Notes: generated by a model not told the origin, from the letters alone. 64,000 nt of DNA from Aliiroseovarius marinus (GCF_004360145.1 NZ_ML178713.1:226374-290373), one strand, 5' to 3'. Shown: positions 1-10,653, counted from the stretch's first letter. Program-made: numbers and translations.

Positions 1-838
1 CCTTCTCAATGTCATAGATGCGCTGGTCGATCGGGTTGGCCTCGACGAAGGCTTCGACCGCGCGCAGCTTGTGTTCGATCCGGGTTTCGATCTCTGGGCT
101 GGGCAGGTCCGACCCACGCACATGTAGCCCGCCAGGTGGGAGGTCAATTTCGGGGAAGCTGAACGCACGATCAGGGCAAAGCTCCACGGATTGACCGCTT
201 TCAACGGTTTCCGAGATGGCCTTGAACCCCACCCAAGTTCCCGAATAGCGGCTGAGTGCAAGTCCGTATTCACCAAACCGCAGATACTCTGCCACGTTTG
301 CGGGGTTCAGCGAAGGCATGAACCAGGTCATGAAAGCGACATCCGACTGATGTGGCATTGATGACGACACGCAGCCATGATCATCGCCAGCGACGACCAG
401 CACACCCCCCTTTGCCGAAGACCCGTAGGCGTTGCCATGCCGCAGGGCATCGCCGGACCGATCAACCCCGGGACCCTTGCCATACCACATCGAGAACACG
501 CCCTCGACGTCGCAATCCGGATCCAGAACCGATTGCTGCGCGCCAAGAACTGCAGTCGCCCCGAGATCCTCGTTCACAGCTGGCATGAAGGTGATCTGAT
601 TGCGTTCTGTTTCGGCCCGCGCACGCCAAAGCTCAAGATCAAGTCCGCCCAAGGGCGACCCCCTGTAGCCCGAGATGAAACCCGCCGTGTTCAATCCCGC
701 CTCGCGATCCCGGCGCGCCTGATCAAGCATGATCCTGACAAGCGCCTGCGTCCCCGTAAGGAACACGCGGCCGTCTTTGCGCGCGTAGCGATCTGAGAGG
801 TTGTAGGCATCGAATTGGTGTGATTGTGCGGTCATCAT
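1..838 (-). CDS. Indolepyruvate ferredoxin oxidoreductase, fused alpha/beta type (N-terminal part only)
   Basis: This partial gene runs off the left edge; about 279 N-terminal codons are visible and open throughout. The enzyme oxidatively decarboxylates aryl pyruvates, from aromatic amino acid transamination, to aryl-acetyl-CoA and reduces ferredoxin. Translating the minus strand gives RVFLTGTQALVRIMLDQ near residue 24, then NTAGFISGYRGSPLGGLD and a region with MPAVNEDLGATAVLG and MWYGKGPGVDRSGDALRHG, the thiamine-pyrophosphate-binding start of the long one-chain enzymes (about 1,100-1,200 residues in the family). AAGGA lies just upstream of two adjacent ATGs (838 and 835), so the exact start is uncertain by one codon. 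It is divergent from an Lrp/AsnC gene, a common arrangement for local control by amino acids. Family call is firm; substrate preference is inferred. Confidence 0.9.
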   Translation of the reverse strand, partial: MMTAQSHQFDAYNLSDRYARKDGRVFLTGTQALVRIMLDQARRDREAGLNTAGFISGYRGSPLGGLDLELWRARAETERNQITFMPAVNEDLGATAVLGAQQSVLDPDCDVEGVFSMWYGKGPGVDRSGDALRHGNAYGSSAKGGVLVVAGDDHGCVSSSMPHQSDVAFMTWFMPSLNPANVAEYLRFGEYGLALSRYSGTWVGFKAISETVESGQSVELCPDRAFSFPEIDLPPGGLHVRGSDLPSPEIETRIEHKLRAVEAFVEANPIDQRIYDIEK

Positions 839-938
839 GGTTTCCTTGACGTGTCTGACCAATTTAACCCGTTAACTATGGAAAAATTGATCTGATGCGC
901 TCGCTTAAGTGCAATAAAATGGTTAGACTTACCAAAGA

Positions 939-966
939 TTTGCCAAAAGTAGGATAATTTTGCCAA
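939..966. promoter_or_regulatory. Direct repeat TTTGCCAA x2 ahead of the Lrp-type regulator
   Basis: TTTGCCAA occurs at 939-946 and again at 959-966, 20 bp apart (about two helical turns), the second copy ending at the base before the ATG of the regulator. It sits in the 128-bp gap between the divergent oxidoreductase and regulator genes. Lrp/AsnC proteins bind phased repeats and often autoregulate, so this is a candidate autoregulatory site. That is inference; no binding data. Confidence 0.35.
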
Positions 967-1425
967 ATGAAACTGGATGCGCGCGACAGGTTGATCCTGA
1001 AGTTTCTTCAAGCCGATTGCCGAATGTCCAATGCTGATCTGGCCGAGCGGGTCGGCCTATCCCCCTCCGCTTGCTGGCGGAAAACCCGCTCGTTAGAGGA
1101 AAGTGGGGTGATCGAAAGCTATAGGGCGCGCGTTTCACCGCAGGCCGTCGGGCTTGGATTTCAGGCACTGGTGCACGTGCAATTGACGCGGCACAATCCT
1201 GAACATCTCAACGAGTTCATCACTGCAATGGAAGTGCGCCCGGAAGTTCTCGACTGCTATGCGACGACCGGGCAGGCGGATTATCACCTTCGGGTTTTGT
1301 GCAAAGACATCGCTGCCTACAATGATTTTCTGGAAGGGTTTTTGTTCAGACTATCCGCTGTGGAAAGCGCCCAGACCAACGTGGTCCTGAAAGAGATTAA
1401 ACGAAATCCCAGTGTTCCTGTTTGA
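967..1425 (+). CDS. Lrp/AsnC family transcriptional regulator
   Basis: 152 residues, the usual length for the family. The N-terminal AsnC-type helix-turn-helix covers about residues 3-50 (LDARDRLILKFLQADCR, then LAERVGLSPSACWRKTRSLE), followed by the ligand-binding RAM domain from about 65 to 145 (VHVQLTRHNPEHLNEF and a C-terminal strand with TNVVLKEIK). It lies head to head with the indolepyruvate oxidoreductase gene, so it probably controls that gene in response to an amino acid or aryl pyruvate. No strong Shine-Dalgarno is present; GGATA sits about 11 nt before the ATG and a TTTGCCAA repeat abuts the start, which suggests translation or transcription may be self-limited. Confidence 0.92.
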   Translation: MKLDARDRLILKFLQADCRMSNADLAERVGLSPSACWRKTRSLEESGVIESYRARVSPQAVGLGFQALVHVQLTRHNPEHLNEFITAMEVRPEVLDCYATTGQADYHLRVLCKDIAAYNDFLEGFLFRLSAVESAQTNVVLKEIKRNPSVPV

Positions 1426-1519
1426 TCCGCATGGATTGTGCCGCCTTCGCAACTGAACTGAAGGCCCGCCTGACGCAGACCAGGCGGGGAGGCAACCCCA
1501 CTTGGTTCGTGGCCGCCCT

Positions 1520-1545
1520 GCACAAAGGTGTTTGCGTCTTTGTGC
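1520..1545. terminator. Weak hairpin between convergent genes
   Basis: GCACAAAG (1520-1527) and CTTTGTGC (1538-1545) form a perfect 8-bp stem with a 10-nt loop just beyond the stop codon of the fusion gene and 95 nt after the regulator gene. No T-run follows on either strand, so it may be a 3'-end stabiliser rather than a true terminator. Confidence 0.35.
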
Positions 1546-1548
1546 GTG

Positions 1549-4548
1549 CTATCCCAGCGACGCTTCTGCCAGAACCTTGTCCAGAACGGTCAGGATCATG
1601 TCGACGTCCTCGGCCTCGATGGTCAGGGGTGGGCGGATTTTCAGGATGTTGTCTTTCGGGCCTTCGCTGCCGATCAGGATCCGGTGATCGCGCATCCGGT
1701 TCTTGATGAACTGGCAGATCTCGGTGGCTTCCGAGCCATCCTTGTGGATCAGTTCCAGCCCCAGAAACAGCCCCATCCCGCGCACATCGCCGACGCAGTC
1801 ATACCGCGCCTCAAGTGTGCGCAGCCCGTCGATCAGGCGCGCGCCCATCTGCTTGGCATTCTCTTGCAAGCCCTCGTCATCGACAATGTCCAAGACCTCT
1901 TTCCCGATGCGACAGGACAGGGTCGAGCCGCCGAAGGTTGAGAAGAACTCGATCCCATTGTCAAAGCTTTGCGCGATTTCCTTGGTGGTGACCAGCACGC
2001 CCAGCGGGTGCCCGTTACCGATGGGTTTGCCCATGACAACGATGTCGGGCAGGGCGCCTTGGTGCTCAAAACCGAAGTAATAGTCGCCCAGACGACCCAA
2101 CCCGGTTTGCACCTCGTCCGCGATACAGACGCCGCCCGCGGCGCGGATTTTCTTATAGACCGCAGGCAGATAGCCCTTGGGCGGAATGATCTGCCCGCCG
2201 ACCGAGGGGAAGGTCTCGGCGATGAAACCTGCCACACCTTGCCCGCGTGCCTGAAGTGCAGCGATGGCGGGATCAACCAGATCCGCGTATTTCTGGGCGC
2301 GGTCGGGATCGTCGCGTTTGAACGACCCGCGATAGTCATCGGCGACCTCGACCAGCTCGACCCAATCGGCTTTGCCAATCCCGCCCGGCTTGTTGAACTT
2401 ATAGGCCGAGATCGCGACCGCCGCGTTGGTGTTCCCGTGATAGCCATGGTCCGGCGTCACGATACCCTTAGCGCCGGTATGGGCGCGGGCAAGGCGCAGG
2501 GCCAGTTCGTTTGCCTCGGTGCCGGAGTTCACGAAGAAGCAGACTTCGAAATGGTCGGGCAGCTTGGACAGCACCTTGTCGGCAAAGGCGGTCTGGGCCG
2601 GGTGCAGATAGCGCGTGTTCGAGTTCATGCGCTTCAGCTGATCCGCCGCGACGGCCTGAATGCGCGGGTGTGCGTGGCCCACATGGGGGACGTTGTTATA
2701 GGCGTCCAGATAGGGGCGCCCCCATTCGTCAAACAGGTGATGTTTCCAGCCGCGTACCAGCATCACCGGGTCCGAATAGGTCAGGCTTAGGTTGCCGCCG
2801 AAATGGGCGCGGCGACCGTTCAGCACCTGTGCTTTGTCGGTCGGCTGATAGCAGACGTGATCGTCGGGCAGGTTTAGCAAAGCTGCCGGGTTGGGGCAGA
2901 TCGCGCGCCACATATACATCTCGTCCGGGTCACCGACGCCGGGCCAGTCGGCCTCGATCCCCTCGGTGGTGAGGGCGAGTTGGAAATGGACATGCGGGGC
3001 CCAGCCGCCGTTCTGGCTGGCATCGCCCAACTGGCAGAAGGCCTCGCCCTTTCTGACCAGGTCGCCGGGCTTCAGGCGGTCCATGAATTCGGGGTTCAGA
3101 TGGCCGTAGAGCGTATAGAACGCGTCGCCCTCGGGCGTTTCGTGCGACAGGATGATAACCCCGCCATAGTCCAAATGACCGGTGCGGTTTTCAGCCACGA
3201 AGACCGTACCATCATAGGGGGCATGCAGCGGCGTCCCAGCGGGAGCGAAGGCGTCCACGGCCAGATGTACGGTGCGACGATCGCTGGCTTTCCACGGTCC
3301 TTTGCGAAAGGCGGGCTCGGCATAGATCAGGCGCGGCTCATGATAATAGCCCAGCCAGATGCGGCCGTTATCTTCGAACTCTTCCCCCACGCGCGCGGCT
3401 TCTGACAGAGGCATGTGGAACGGATTCTGTGGCCAGGTGCTGTGCTCGACCGAGAGCGATCCTAAAGGCGCGTCCGACAGGTCCTCGCCCATCACCTGCG
3501 CGAAGTTCCCGCGTTCCTGATCCAGCCATGCCATGACCCGGTCGGCCCCATCCACGACAGGTAGCTCGCAGGCCGCGCGCAGGCGGGCGGACAGCAGGCC
3601 GGGATGAAGATCGTAGCTCTCAAGGAATCGCCACGCGGGGGCTTGGCTAATCGTGACATAGGGGTCGTCGGGGTTGTCGGCGGCCATCAGGGTGGAGTTC
3701 ACCACGCTGACCGCCAGACGGGCCCGCAAGAGCGGCCAGATCAGGTCGATCTCAGCGGCAGTCAGGGGATAGGTTTCGTGATAGCCTGAAACGAACGCGG
3801 CCAGTGCAGCCTCAGGGTTCGGATGGTCCAAGACCAGATAGGCCGCGGCCACCGCGACATCACAGATCCGCGGCGCGGCGCACATGTCTCCGAAATCAAT
3901 GAGGCCCGAGAGGGACCGGTTCAGAAGTCCGCCATCTACGAGAATGTTGTAGTCGTTGGCGTCATTGTGAATGGCCTGTTTCGGCAGGCGATCAAGTGCG
4001 GGTTTGATGGCCTCGAATCCGGCGTGAATGGTTTCAAGCAACGCCCGACGGTCCGTCTGTGCAATGCAGGACAGCTCGTTCCCAATCCACCCGGCCTGCA
4101 TCAGATCCCACTTGAAATCACGCTCCAACGCGTCGTGTTGGAAATCCTGAAGGGCCTTGGCGGTCCGGCCTAAAGCGGCGCCAATCTGGTGGAGCAGCGC
4201 GTCGGTTTTGGGGGCGGTTTTGGCATAGCACTGGCCCGGCAGGCGCTCGATCAGCCAGACCAGTCGCTGGGCGCCGGATTCGTCCGCGCAATGCAGGAAG
4301 CGCGCGCCGTCAGAGCTGGGAATAATGCGCGGAATCAGGGCGTTGGGCGCTTTGTCCTGAATGTGGTCCATTGCCTTGATTTGCAGATCGACCAGCCAAT
4401 CCTCGCACCCCGGACGCATCGCCTTCAGGACATATCCGTTGCCCGCAGCGGTCTCGGCCAGAAAGTTCAGATCGTATTCGCCATCCAAGCGGCGAAGCTG
4501 GGCGTCGATGCCCCAATGCGTCGACAGAACCTGTGTCCAATGGTCCAT
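1549..4548 (-). CDS. Trifunctional fusion: APH-type kinase + M23 peptidase-like + class III aminotransferase/phospho-lyase
   Basis: 999 residues from the ATG at 4548, chosen because AAAGGA precedes it; the frame is open 70 codons further upstream without signs of coding. Domain 1 (about 15-330) is an aminoglycoside-phosphotransferase/hydroxylysine-kinase fold with catalytic H194-x-D196 and N201 and the metal-binding IDFGD at 217-221. Domain 2 (about 400-560) is a LytM/M23 domain keeping H428, D432 and the H519-x-H521 pair. Domain 3 (about 580-999) is a class III PLP enzyme with D811 and Schiff-base lysine K841 in MGKPIGNG. The aminotransferase resembles the AGXT2L group (ethanolamine-phosphate and phosphohydroxylysine phospho-lyases), so a kinase-then-lyase route for an amino alcohol is likely. 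There is no signal peptide, which is odd for M23. It appears monocistronic. Confidence 0.88.
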   Translation of the reverse strand: MDHWTQVLSTHWGIDAQLRRLDGEYDLNFLAETAAGNGYVLKAMRPGCEDWLVDLQIKAMDHIQDKAPNALIPRIIPSSDGARFLHCADESGAQRLVWLIERLPGQCYAKTAPKTDALLHQIGAALGRTAKALQDFQHDALERDFKWDLMQAGWIGNELSCIAQTDRRALLETIHAGFEAIKPALDRLPKQAIHNDANDYNILVDGGLLNRSLSGLIDFGDMCAAPRICDVAVAAAYLVLDHPNPEAALAAFVSGYHETYPLTAAEIDLIWPLLRARLAVSVVNSTLMAADNPDDPYVTISQAPAWRFLESYDLHPGLLSARLRAACELPVVDGADRVMAWLDQERGNFAQVMGEDLSDAPLGSLSVEHSTWPQNPFHMPLSEAARVGEEFEDNGRIWLGYYHEPRLIYAEPAFRKGPWKASDRRTVHLAVDAFAPAGTPLHAPYDGTVFVAENRTGHLDYGGVIILSHETPEGDAFYTLYGHLNPEFMDRLKPGDLVRKGEAFCQLGDASQNGGWAPHVHFQLALTTEGIEADWPGVGDPDEMYMWRAICPNPAALLNLPDDHVCYQPTDKAQVLNGRRAHFGGNLSLTYSDPVMLVRGWKHHLFDEWGRPYLDAYNNVPHVGHAHPRIQAVAADQLKRMNSNTRYLHPAQTAFADKVLSKLPDHFEVCFFVNSGTEANELALRLARAHTGAKGIVTPDHGYHGNTNAAVAISAYKFNKPGGIGKADWVELVEVADDYRGSFKRDDPDRAQKYADLVDPAIAALQARGQGVAGFIAETFPSVGGQIIPPKGYLPAVYKKIRAAGGVCIADEVQTGLGRLGDYYFGFEHQGALPDIVVMGKPIGNGHPLGVLVTTKEIAQSFDNGIEFFSTFGGSTLSCRIGKEVLDIVDDEGLQENAKQMGARLIDGLRTLEARYDCVGDVRGMGLFLGLELIHKDGSEATEICQFIKNRMRDHRILIGSEGPKDNILKIRPPLTIEAEDVDMILTVLDKVLAEASLG

Positions 4549-4708
4549 GTGCTGTCCTTTTTTTAAAGGGGCGGATTCGGCCCAAACCTGTTGCGGCGAT
4601 TGTTGCGCATTTTTGGATCCAATTTGCAACCAGTAGGCCGAATTCGGTCCGAAAATCAGCCAAATATTTTGGGGGTTGCATCGCGAAAACTTCTGTGGCC
4701 TACATAAC

Positions 4709-4721
4709 TGACCGACGGTCA
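4709..4721. promoter_or_regulatory. Perfect palindrome TGACCG-A-CGGTCA, candidate operator
   Basis: A 13-bp perfect inverted repeat lies in the 229-bp gap between the divergent fusion gene and the molybdenum hydroxylase genes, 56 bp before the start of the iron-sulfur subunit gene. Its size and symmetry resemble TetR-type operators. No such regulator is encoded nearby. The rest of the gap is AT-richer than coding DNA and holds no convincing gene. Confidence 0.35.
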
Positions 4722-4777
4722 TTAAGGCGTGTCGGGTTGACGTAACGTGAGTTGCCACCAGTCAAAGGACCAACGCG

Positions 4778-5236
4778 ATGAAGCTTACTGTGAACGGTGT
4801 TGCCCATGATGTGGATGTCGAAGAGGACATGCCGCTTTTGTGGGTTCTGAGGGACGAGTTGAAACTGGACGGCCCGAAATACGGCTGCGGAGTCGCAGCC
4901 TGCGGAGCGTGCACGGTGCATGTGGACGGCGTGGCCGTACGCTCGTGCCAGACGATGGTGGGCGACGTGGATGGACCGGTGACCACGATTGAGGGTCTGG
5001 GCAATCCCGATGAAATGCACGCGGTGCAGGCAGCTTGGCTGAAGCATCAGGTGGCGCAATGCGGATATTGCCAAGGCGGGCAGATGATGCAGGCCGCCGA
5101 TTTGCTGGCGAACAATCCAAGCCCGACTGACACAGACATTGACGACGCCATGTCCGGCAACCTGTGCCGCTGTGGAACCTATCCCCGTATTCGCGACGCG
5201 GTGAAATCCGCTGCTGAAACTCTGAAGGTGAGCTAA
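4778..5236 (+). CDS. 2Fe-2S subunit of a molybdenum hydroxylase (isoquinoline 1-oxidoreductase alpha type)
   Basis: 152 residues, the standard size. The N-terminal plant-type ferredoxin fold carries the first cluster ligands in [15 protein letters not shown] (about residues 41-55), and the C-terminal helical domain carries the second in [10 protein letters not shown] and CRCGTYPRI. Such subunits pass electrons from a molybdopterin subunit to an external acceptor. The partner follows 3 nt after the stop codon. There is no FAD subunit in the cluster, as expected for the two-subunit isoquinoline oxidoreductase / periplasmic aldehyde dehydrogenase class, whose usual acceptor is a cytochrome. Folded iron-sulfur subunits of this type are carried across the membrane with their Tat-tagged partner. 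Confidence 0.93.
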   Translation: MKLTVNGVAHDVDVEEDMPLLWVLRDELKLDGPKYGCGVAACGACTVHVDGVAVRSCQTMVGDVDGPVTTIEGLGNPDEMHAVQAAWLKHQVAQCGYCQGGQMMQAADLLANNPSPTDTDIDDAMSGNLCRCGTYPRIRDAVKSAAETLKVS

Positions 5237-5239
5237 GAC

Positions 5240-7474
5240 ATGGGACGTATCGGAACGATTGCACGACGCACTTTTCTTGTCGGCTCGGCGGCCCTTCTGG
5301 GTGGCGTGGCCTTTGGGTACTACAAATACAAACAGCCCGTGGACAATCCGCTGGACGACGATCTGGCGCAGGGCGAGGCAGCGCTGACGCCCTATGTCTT
5401 GATCAACGCGGATGGGGTCACGCTGATCACCCCGCGCGCCGACAAAGGGCAGGGGGCGTATTCGGTTCAAGCAGCGTTGATCGCGGAAGAACTCGATGTG
5501 GAGCTGGACCAGATCAAGGTCGATCCCGGCCCGCCCTCCGCGGCCTATTGGAACACCGCGATTGCGGATGAGGGTGTGCCGTTCCCGTCGACCGACCGGG
5601 GTATGGCTGCGGAAACTATGCGCGGCTTCATGGGCGCGGTGATCAAGCTGATGGGAATGCAGATCACAGGCGGCTCGACCACCGTGCCGGACGGGTTCGA
5701 GAAGCTGCGCGTGGCGGGAGCCGTTGCGCGCGAGACGCTGAAAGCGGCTGCCGCCGAGGCATCTGGCCTTTCGGTTACTCAGCTGAAGACAGAACGCGGC
5801 GCGGTTGTGCTGCCCGATGGCAAGCGTATCCCTTACGAAGCCCTCGCCCAGAAAGCCGCCGAGATCGAGCCGGTAACGGATGTGACACTGCGCCCCTCGA
5901 CCCAGTGGCGACTGGTCGGTAAGCCCATGCAGCGCGTTGACATGGTGGCGAAGTCCACCGGCACGCAGGCCTATGGCATCGATCTGCGGATGGAGGGCAT
6001 GGTCCATGCCGCCGTCCGCGTGAACCCGCGCAAAGGGGGCGGGATGATCTCGTTCGATGCGTCCGCTGTGGACGGCATGCGCGGCGTGCAGAAGGTGATC
6101 CCGGTGACGGGTGGCGTGGGTGTGGTTGCCGACAACACTTGGCGCGCGTTTCAGGCTGTCGATGCGATCGACGTCGAATGGGGCGCGGCCCCATATCCCG
6201 CCGAACAAGACGAACATTGGCAGGCGCTGGCTGACACAATCGACGCGGGCGACGTCGATGCCACACCCCGCGATGACGGCGACGTGGACGGGATTTCCGC
6301 AACGGTCGAGGCCGAGTTCCGCGCACCCTATCTGGCGCATGCGCCGCTTGAGCCAATGAACGCCACGGTGCTGGTCACCGACAGTCGTGTTGACGTCTGG
6401 ACCGGCAACCAGATCCCGCGCATGACGCAGGCCAGTGTCGCCAAAATGACCGGGATGGAGCTGGACGACGTCCATGTCCACATTCTGATGATGGGCGGCA
6501 GCTTCGGGCACCGTCTGGAAGACGAGGTGGTGAAACGCGCCGCCGAAATGGCGATGGCGATGAAGGGCACGCCGGTCAAGCTGACCTATAAGCGCGAGGA
6601 AGACACGGCGCAGGACTTCACCCGCCCCATCGCGCTGATGCGCGGGCGTGGGGCTGTGACCGATGGCAAAGTGACTGCGATGGACATTCAGGTCGCCGCG
6701 CCCTCGATCATGGACAGCCAGATGGCCGAGCGTCAGGGCTTTCCGGTGCCGGGGCCAGACACCACGATCACGCAGGGCCTGTGGGACCAACCCTATGCGA
6801 TCCCGAACTACCGTGTGACGGGTTTCCGTGCGCCGAAGCTGGGGCCGGTCAGCTCGTGGCGGTCCGTCGGGGCGTCACAAAACGGGTTCTTTCATGAGAA
6901 CTTCCTAAACGCTCTGATCCATGAGGCCGGCGCCGACCCGGTCGAGGAACGCTTGCGCTTGATGACCGACGACCCGTCCCGCAAGACTTTGGAGGCCGTG
7001 GCCGAGATGTCCGGCTGGGGCGGAGAGCTGGCTGCGAACAAAGCCCGCGGTGTGGCCTTCTGCCTGTCCTTCGGCACCCCCTGCGCGCAGGTGATCGAGA
7101 TCACCAATGGCGAGGACGGCATTAAGCTGGACAAGGTCTGGGTCGCCGCCGAAGTGGGCAAAGTGGTCGACCCGGTCAACTTCGAAAACCTCGTCGCAGG
7201 CGGTGTGATTTGGGGGCTGGGTCACGCGATCAACAGCCAGATCACCTATGCCGACGGCATGGCCGAACAAGAGAACTTCTGGGATTTCGAAGGGCTGCGG
7301 AACTATCAAACGCCCGAGATCATCGTGCGCGGGATGGAGAACCGAGGCTACGTCACCGGCGTCGGCGAACCCCCCGTGCCGCCCGCAGCGCCTGCCTTGG
7401 CCGAGGCGATTTTTCGGGCGACGGGAGAGCGGCCGACCGAGATGCCGTTTGGGAATGCTTTTACATTCGTCTAA
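5240..7474 (+). CDS. Molybdopterin-binding subunit of xanthine-dehydrogenase-family oxidoreductase, Tat-exported
   Basis: 744 residues. The N-terminus has a twin-arginine signal (ARRTFLVGSAALLGG, about 9-23) followed by a hydrophobic stretch, so the folded enzyme is probably exported. The body is the large CO-dehydrogenase/xanthine-dehydrogenase fold, with a GGSFGHRLEDE motif near residue 418 in the molybdopterin region and a C-terminal GVGEPPVPPAAPALAEAI motif holding the catalytic glutamate. It belongs to the isoquinoline 1-oxidoreductase beta-like group, which also includes aldehyde dehydrogenases; the substrate cannot be told from sequence. It is translationally linked to the 2Fe-2S gene upstream and followed by a strong terminator. 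The modABC genes some 47 kb away could supply molybdate, but no cofactor maturation gene is adjacent. Confidence 0.9.
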   Translation: MGRIGTIARRTFLVGSAALLGGVAFGYYKYKQPVDNPLDDDLAQGEAALTPYVLINADGVTLITPRADKGQGAYSVQAALIAEELDVELDQIKVDPGPPSAAYWNTAIADEGVPFPSTDRGMAAETMRGFMGAVIKLMGMQITGGSTTVPDGFEKLRVAGAVARETLKAAAAEASGLSVTQLKTERGAVVLPDGKRIPYEALAQKAAEIEPVTDVTLRPSTQWRLVGKPMQRVDMVAKSTGTQAYGIDLRMEGMVHAAVRVNPRKGGGMISFDASAVDGMRGVQKVIPVTGGVGVVADNTWRAFQAVDAIDVEWGAAPYPAEQDEHWQALADTIDAGDVDATPRDDGDVDGISATVEAEFRAPYLAHAPLEPMNATVLVTDSRVDVWTGNQIPRMTQASVAKMTGMELDDVHVHILMMGGSFGHRLEDEVVKRAAEMAMAMKGTPVKLTYKREEDTAQDFTRPIALMRGRGAVTDGKVTAMDIQVAAPSIMDSQMAERQGFPVPGPDTTITQGLWDQPYAIPNYRVTGFRAPKLGPVSSWRSVGASQNGFFHENFLNALIHEAGADPVEERLRLMTDDPSRKTLEAVAEMSGWGGELAANKARGVAFCLSFGTPCAQVIEITNGEDGIKLDKVWVAAEVGKVVDPVNFENLVAGGVIWGLGHAINSQITYADGMAEQENFWDFEGLRNYQTPEIIVRGMENRGYVTGVGEPPVPPAAPALAEAIFRATGERPTEMPFGNAFTFV

Positions 7475-7503
7475 CAAACCCACCACTCACGGATGTTAGA
7501 CAC

Positions 7504-7532
7504 ACGCACGCGCCTTGTGGCGCGTGCGTTTC

Positions 7533-7535
<3 letters not shown>
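7504..7535 (+). terminator. Rho-independent terminator after the molybdenum hydroxylase operon
   Basis: ACGCACGCGCC (7504-7514) pairs perfectly with GGCGCGTGCGT (7519-7529) around a TTGT loop and is followed by TTTCTT. The hairpin touches the stop codon of the convergent uvrB gene. Confidence 0.85.
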
Positions 7536-9719
<2,184 letters not shown>

Positions 9720-10283
9720 GCGAATCTCTCCGTTCCCCAAGAATGGTCACTTTTTGTTCTTCTTCAAGGGGTGGTTAACGCGCTGCGCGTAAGAATCTCC
9801 CCATATTTGGTGAGTTGCGGTGTTAACGATTATTTACGAGGTTAGGTACACACAGGAAACGTGTCTGAAAACACGTTCATATTTGACAATCAGTGAGTGT
9901 ATCTCTTGATTGTATTTTTGCACATGCAGCAAAACTCAAAATTCCATTAAGTAATTGTAAAGTAATGATGATTCAGGCCAAAAAATGTTAAAATAATGCA
10001 ATTGGAGGTGTATTTTTTGCTTGCTGCACCTCTGACACTGCGGTAGCGTAATGAGGCAAGCAGCAGAACGGACTGCCGGTGTCGGCGAAACACCCACCCC
10101 ACCCCTCGCTCCCTCGTCGACTACCGGCAGTCTCCCTGCTTCTCCTCCACTGCCACACTCACGGACAATCACGGAACGAGATACACGCAGAGTGAACGTT
10201 CAGCTGCTGCACATCCCTGATTCCGCCTTGAATTGCCGGGCCGCATGACAGATAACCATCCTAGTTTTGGAAGGAGATACCGA
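9720..10283. other. 564-bp gene-free region with several inverted repeats
   Basis: No convincing coding sequence is seen; the longest frames have no family resemblance. The left half is clearly AT-rich. It contains AACGTGT/ACACGTT (9858-9864 and 9871-9877), a 10-bp arm pair GACTGCCGGT/ACCGGCAGTC (10071-10080 and 10123-10132) flanking a very C-rich loop, and the palindrome TGAACGTTCA (10193-10202). It must hold promoters for uvrB and for the complex I subunit gene. The long-range stem could belong to a small RNA or long leader. Confidence 0.5.
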
Positions 10284-10595
10284 ATGCGTGCTCGTATCTA
10301 TCAGCCCGCCCGCAATGCAATGTCGTCGGGCATGGGAAAAACCAAGGTCTGGGTTCTGGAATATGCAGCCGACGCGGCGCGTGAACTTGACCCGCTGATG
10401 GGTTGGACCGGATCGTCGGACACGCAAAGTCAGGTGCGCCTGAAGTTCCAAAGCAAAGAGGCCGCGCTGGACTATGCCAAGGAGCACGGCATCGAAGCCA
10501 CGGTGACCGACCCGCATAAGCGCAAGCCGAATATTCGGTCGGGCGGATATGGCGAGAATTTCGCCACCAACCGCCGCGGTCCCTGGACGCACTAA
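10284..10595 (+). CDS. ETC complex I subunit, NDUFS4-like
   Basis: 103 residues. Matches the accessory NADH:ubiquinone oxidoreductase subunit (ETC complex I subunit family; mitochondrial NDUFS4 homologue), which in alphaproteobacteria is encoded away from the nuo operon. Characteristic segments are [16 protein letters not shown] at the N-terminus, KVWVLEYAA, then [17 protein letters not shown], and a C-terminal [12 protein letters not shown]. The start at 10284 is set by AAGGAG 8 nt upstream; earlier in-frame TTG or ATG codons lack a ribosome site. It stands alone between a long leader region and a strong terminator, so it is probably constitutively expressed from its own promoter. Confidence 0.95.
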   Translation: MRARIYQPARNAMSSGMGKTKVWVLEYAADAARELDPLMGWTGSSDTQSQVRLKFQSKEAALDYAKEHGIEATVTDPHKRKPNIRSGGYGENFATNRRGPWTH

Positions 10596-10614
10596 GCCGC
10601 GCCAGATATTCCCG

Positions 10615-10646
10615 AAAACCCCGCCACGTTGCGGGGTTTTGCTTTT
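10615..10646 (+). terminator. Rho-independent terminator after the NDUFS4-like gene
   Basis: AAAACCCCGC (10615-10624) pairs with GCGGGGTTTT (10631-10640), loop CACGTT, followed by GCTTTT. It also lies just past the stop of the convergent hydrolase gene and could serve both directions. Confidence 0.85.
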
Positions 10647-10653
10647 CTGGGGA

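Noticed and set aside
4700..6790. 696-codon open frame on the minus strand across the molybdenum hydroxylase genes
   Set aside because: Rich in His and Arg in the way antisense translations of GC-rich genes are, and overlaps two certain genes.
9720..9900. LexA-type site (GTTC-N7-GTTC) before uvrB
   Set aside because: GTTC and GAAC words are present but not at the required spacing.
10051..10248. 65-codon open frame in the gene-free region
   Set aside because: Low-complexity Pro/Ser/Thr translation, no ribosome site, no similarity; more likely RNA structure or nothing.
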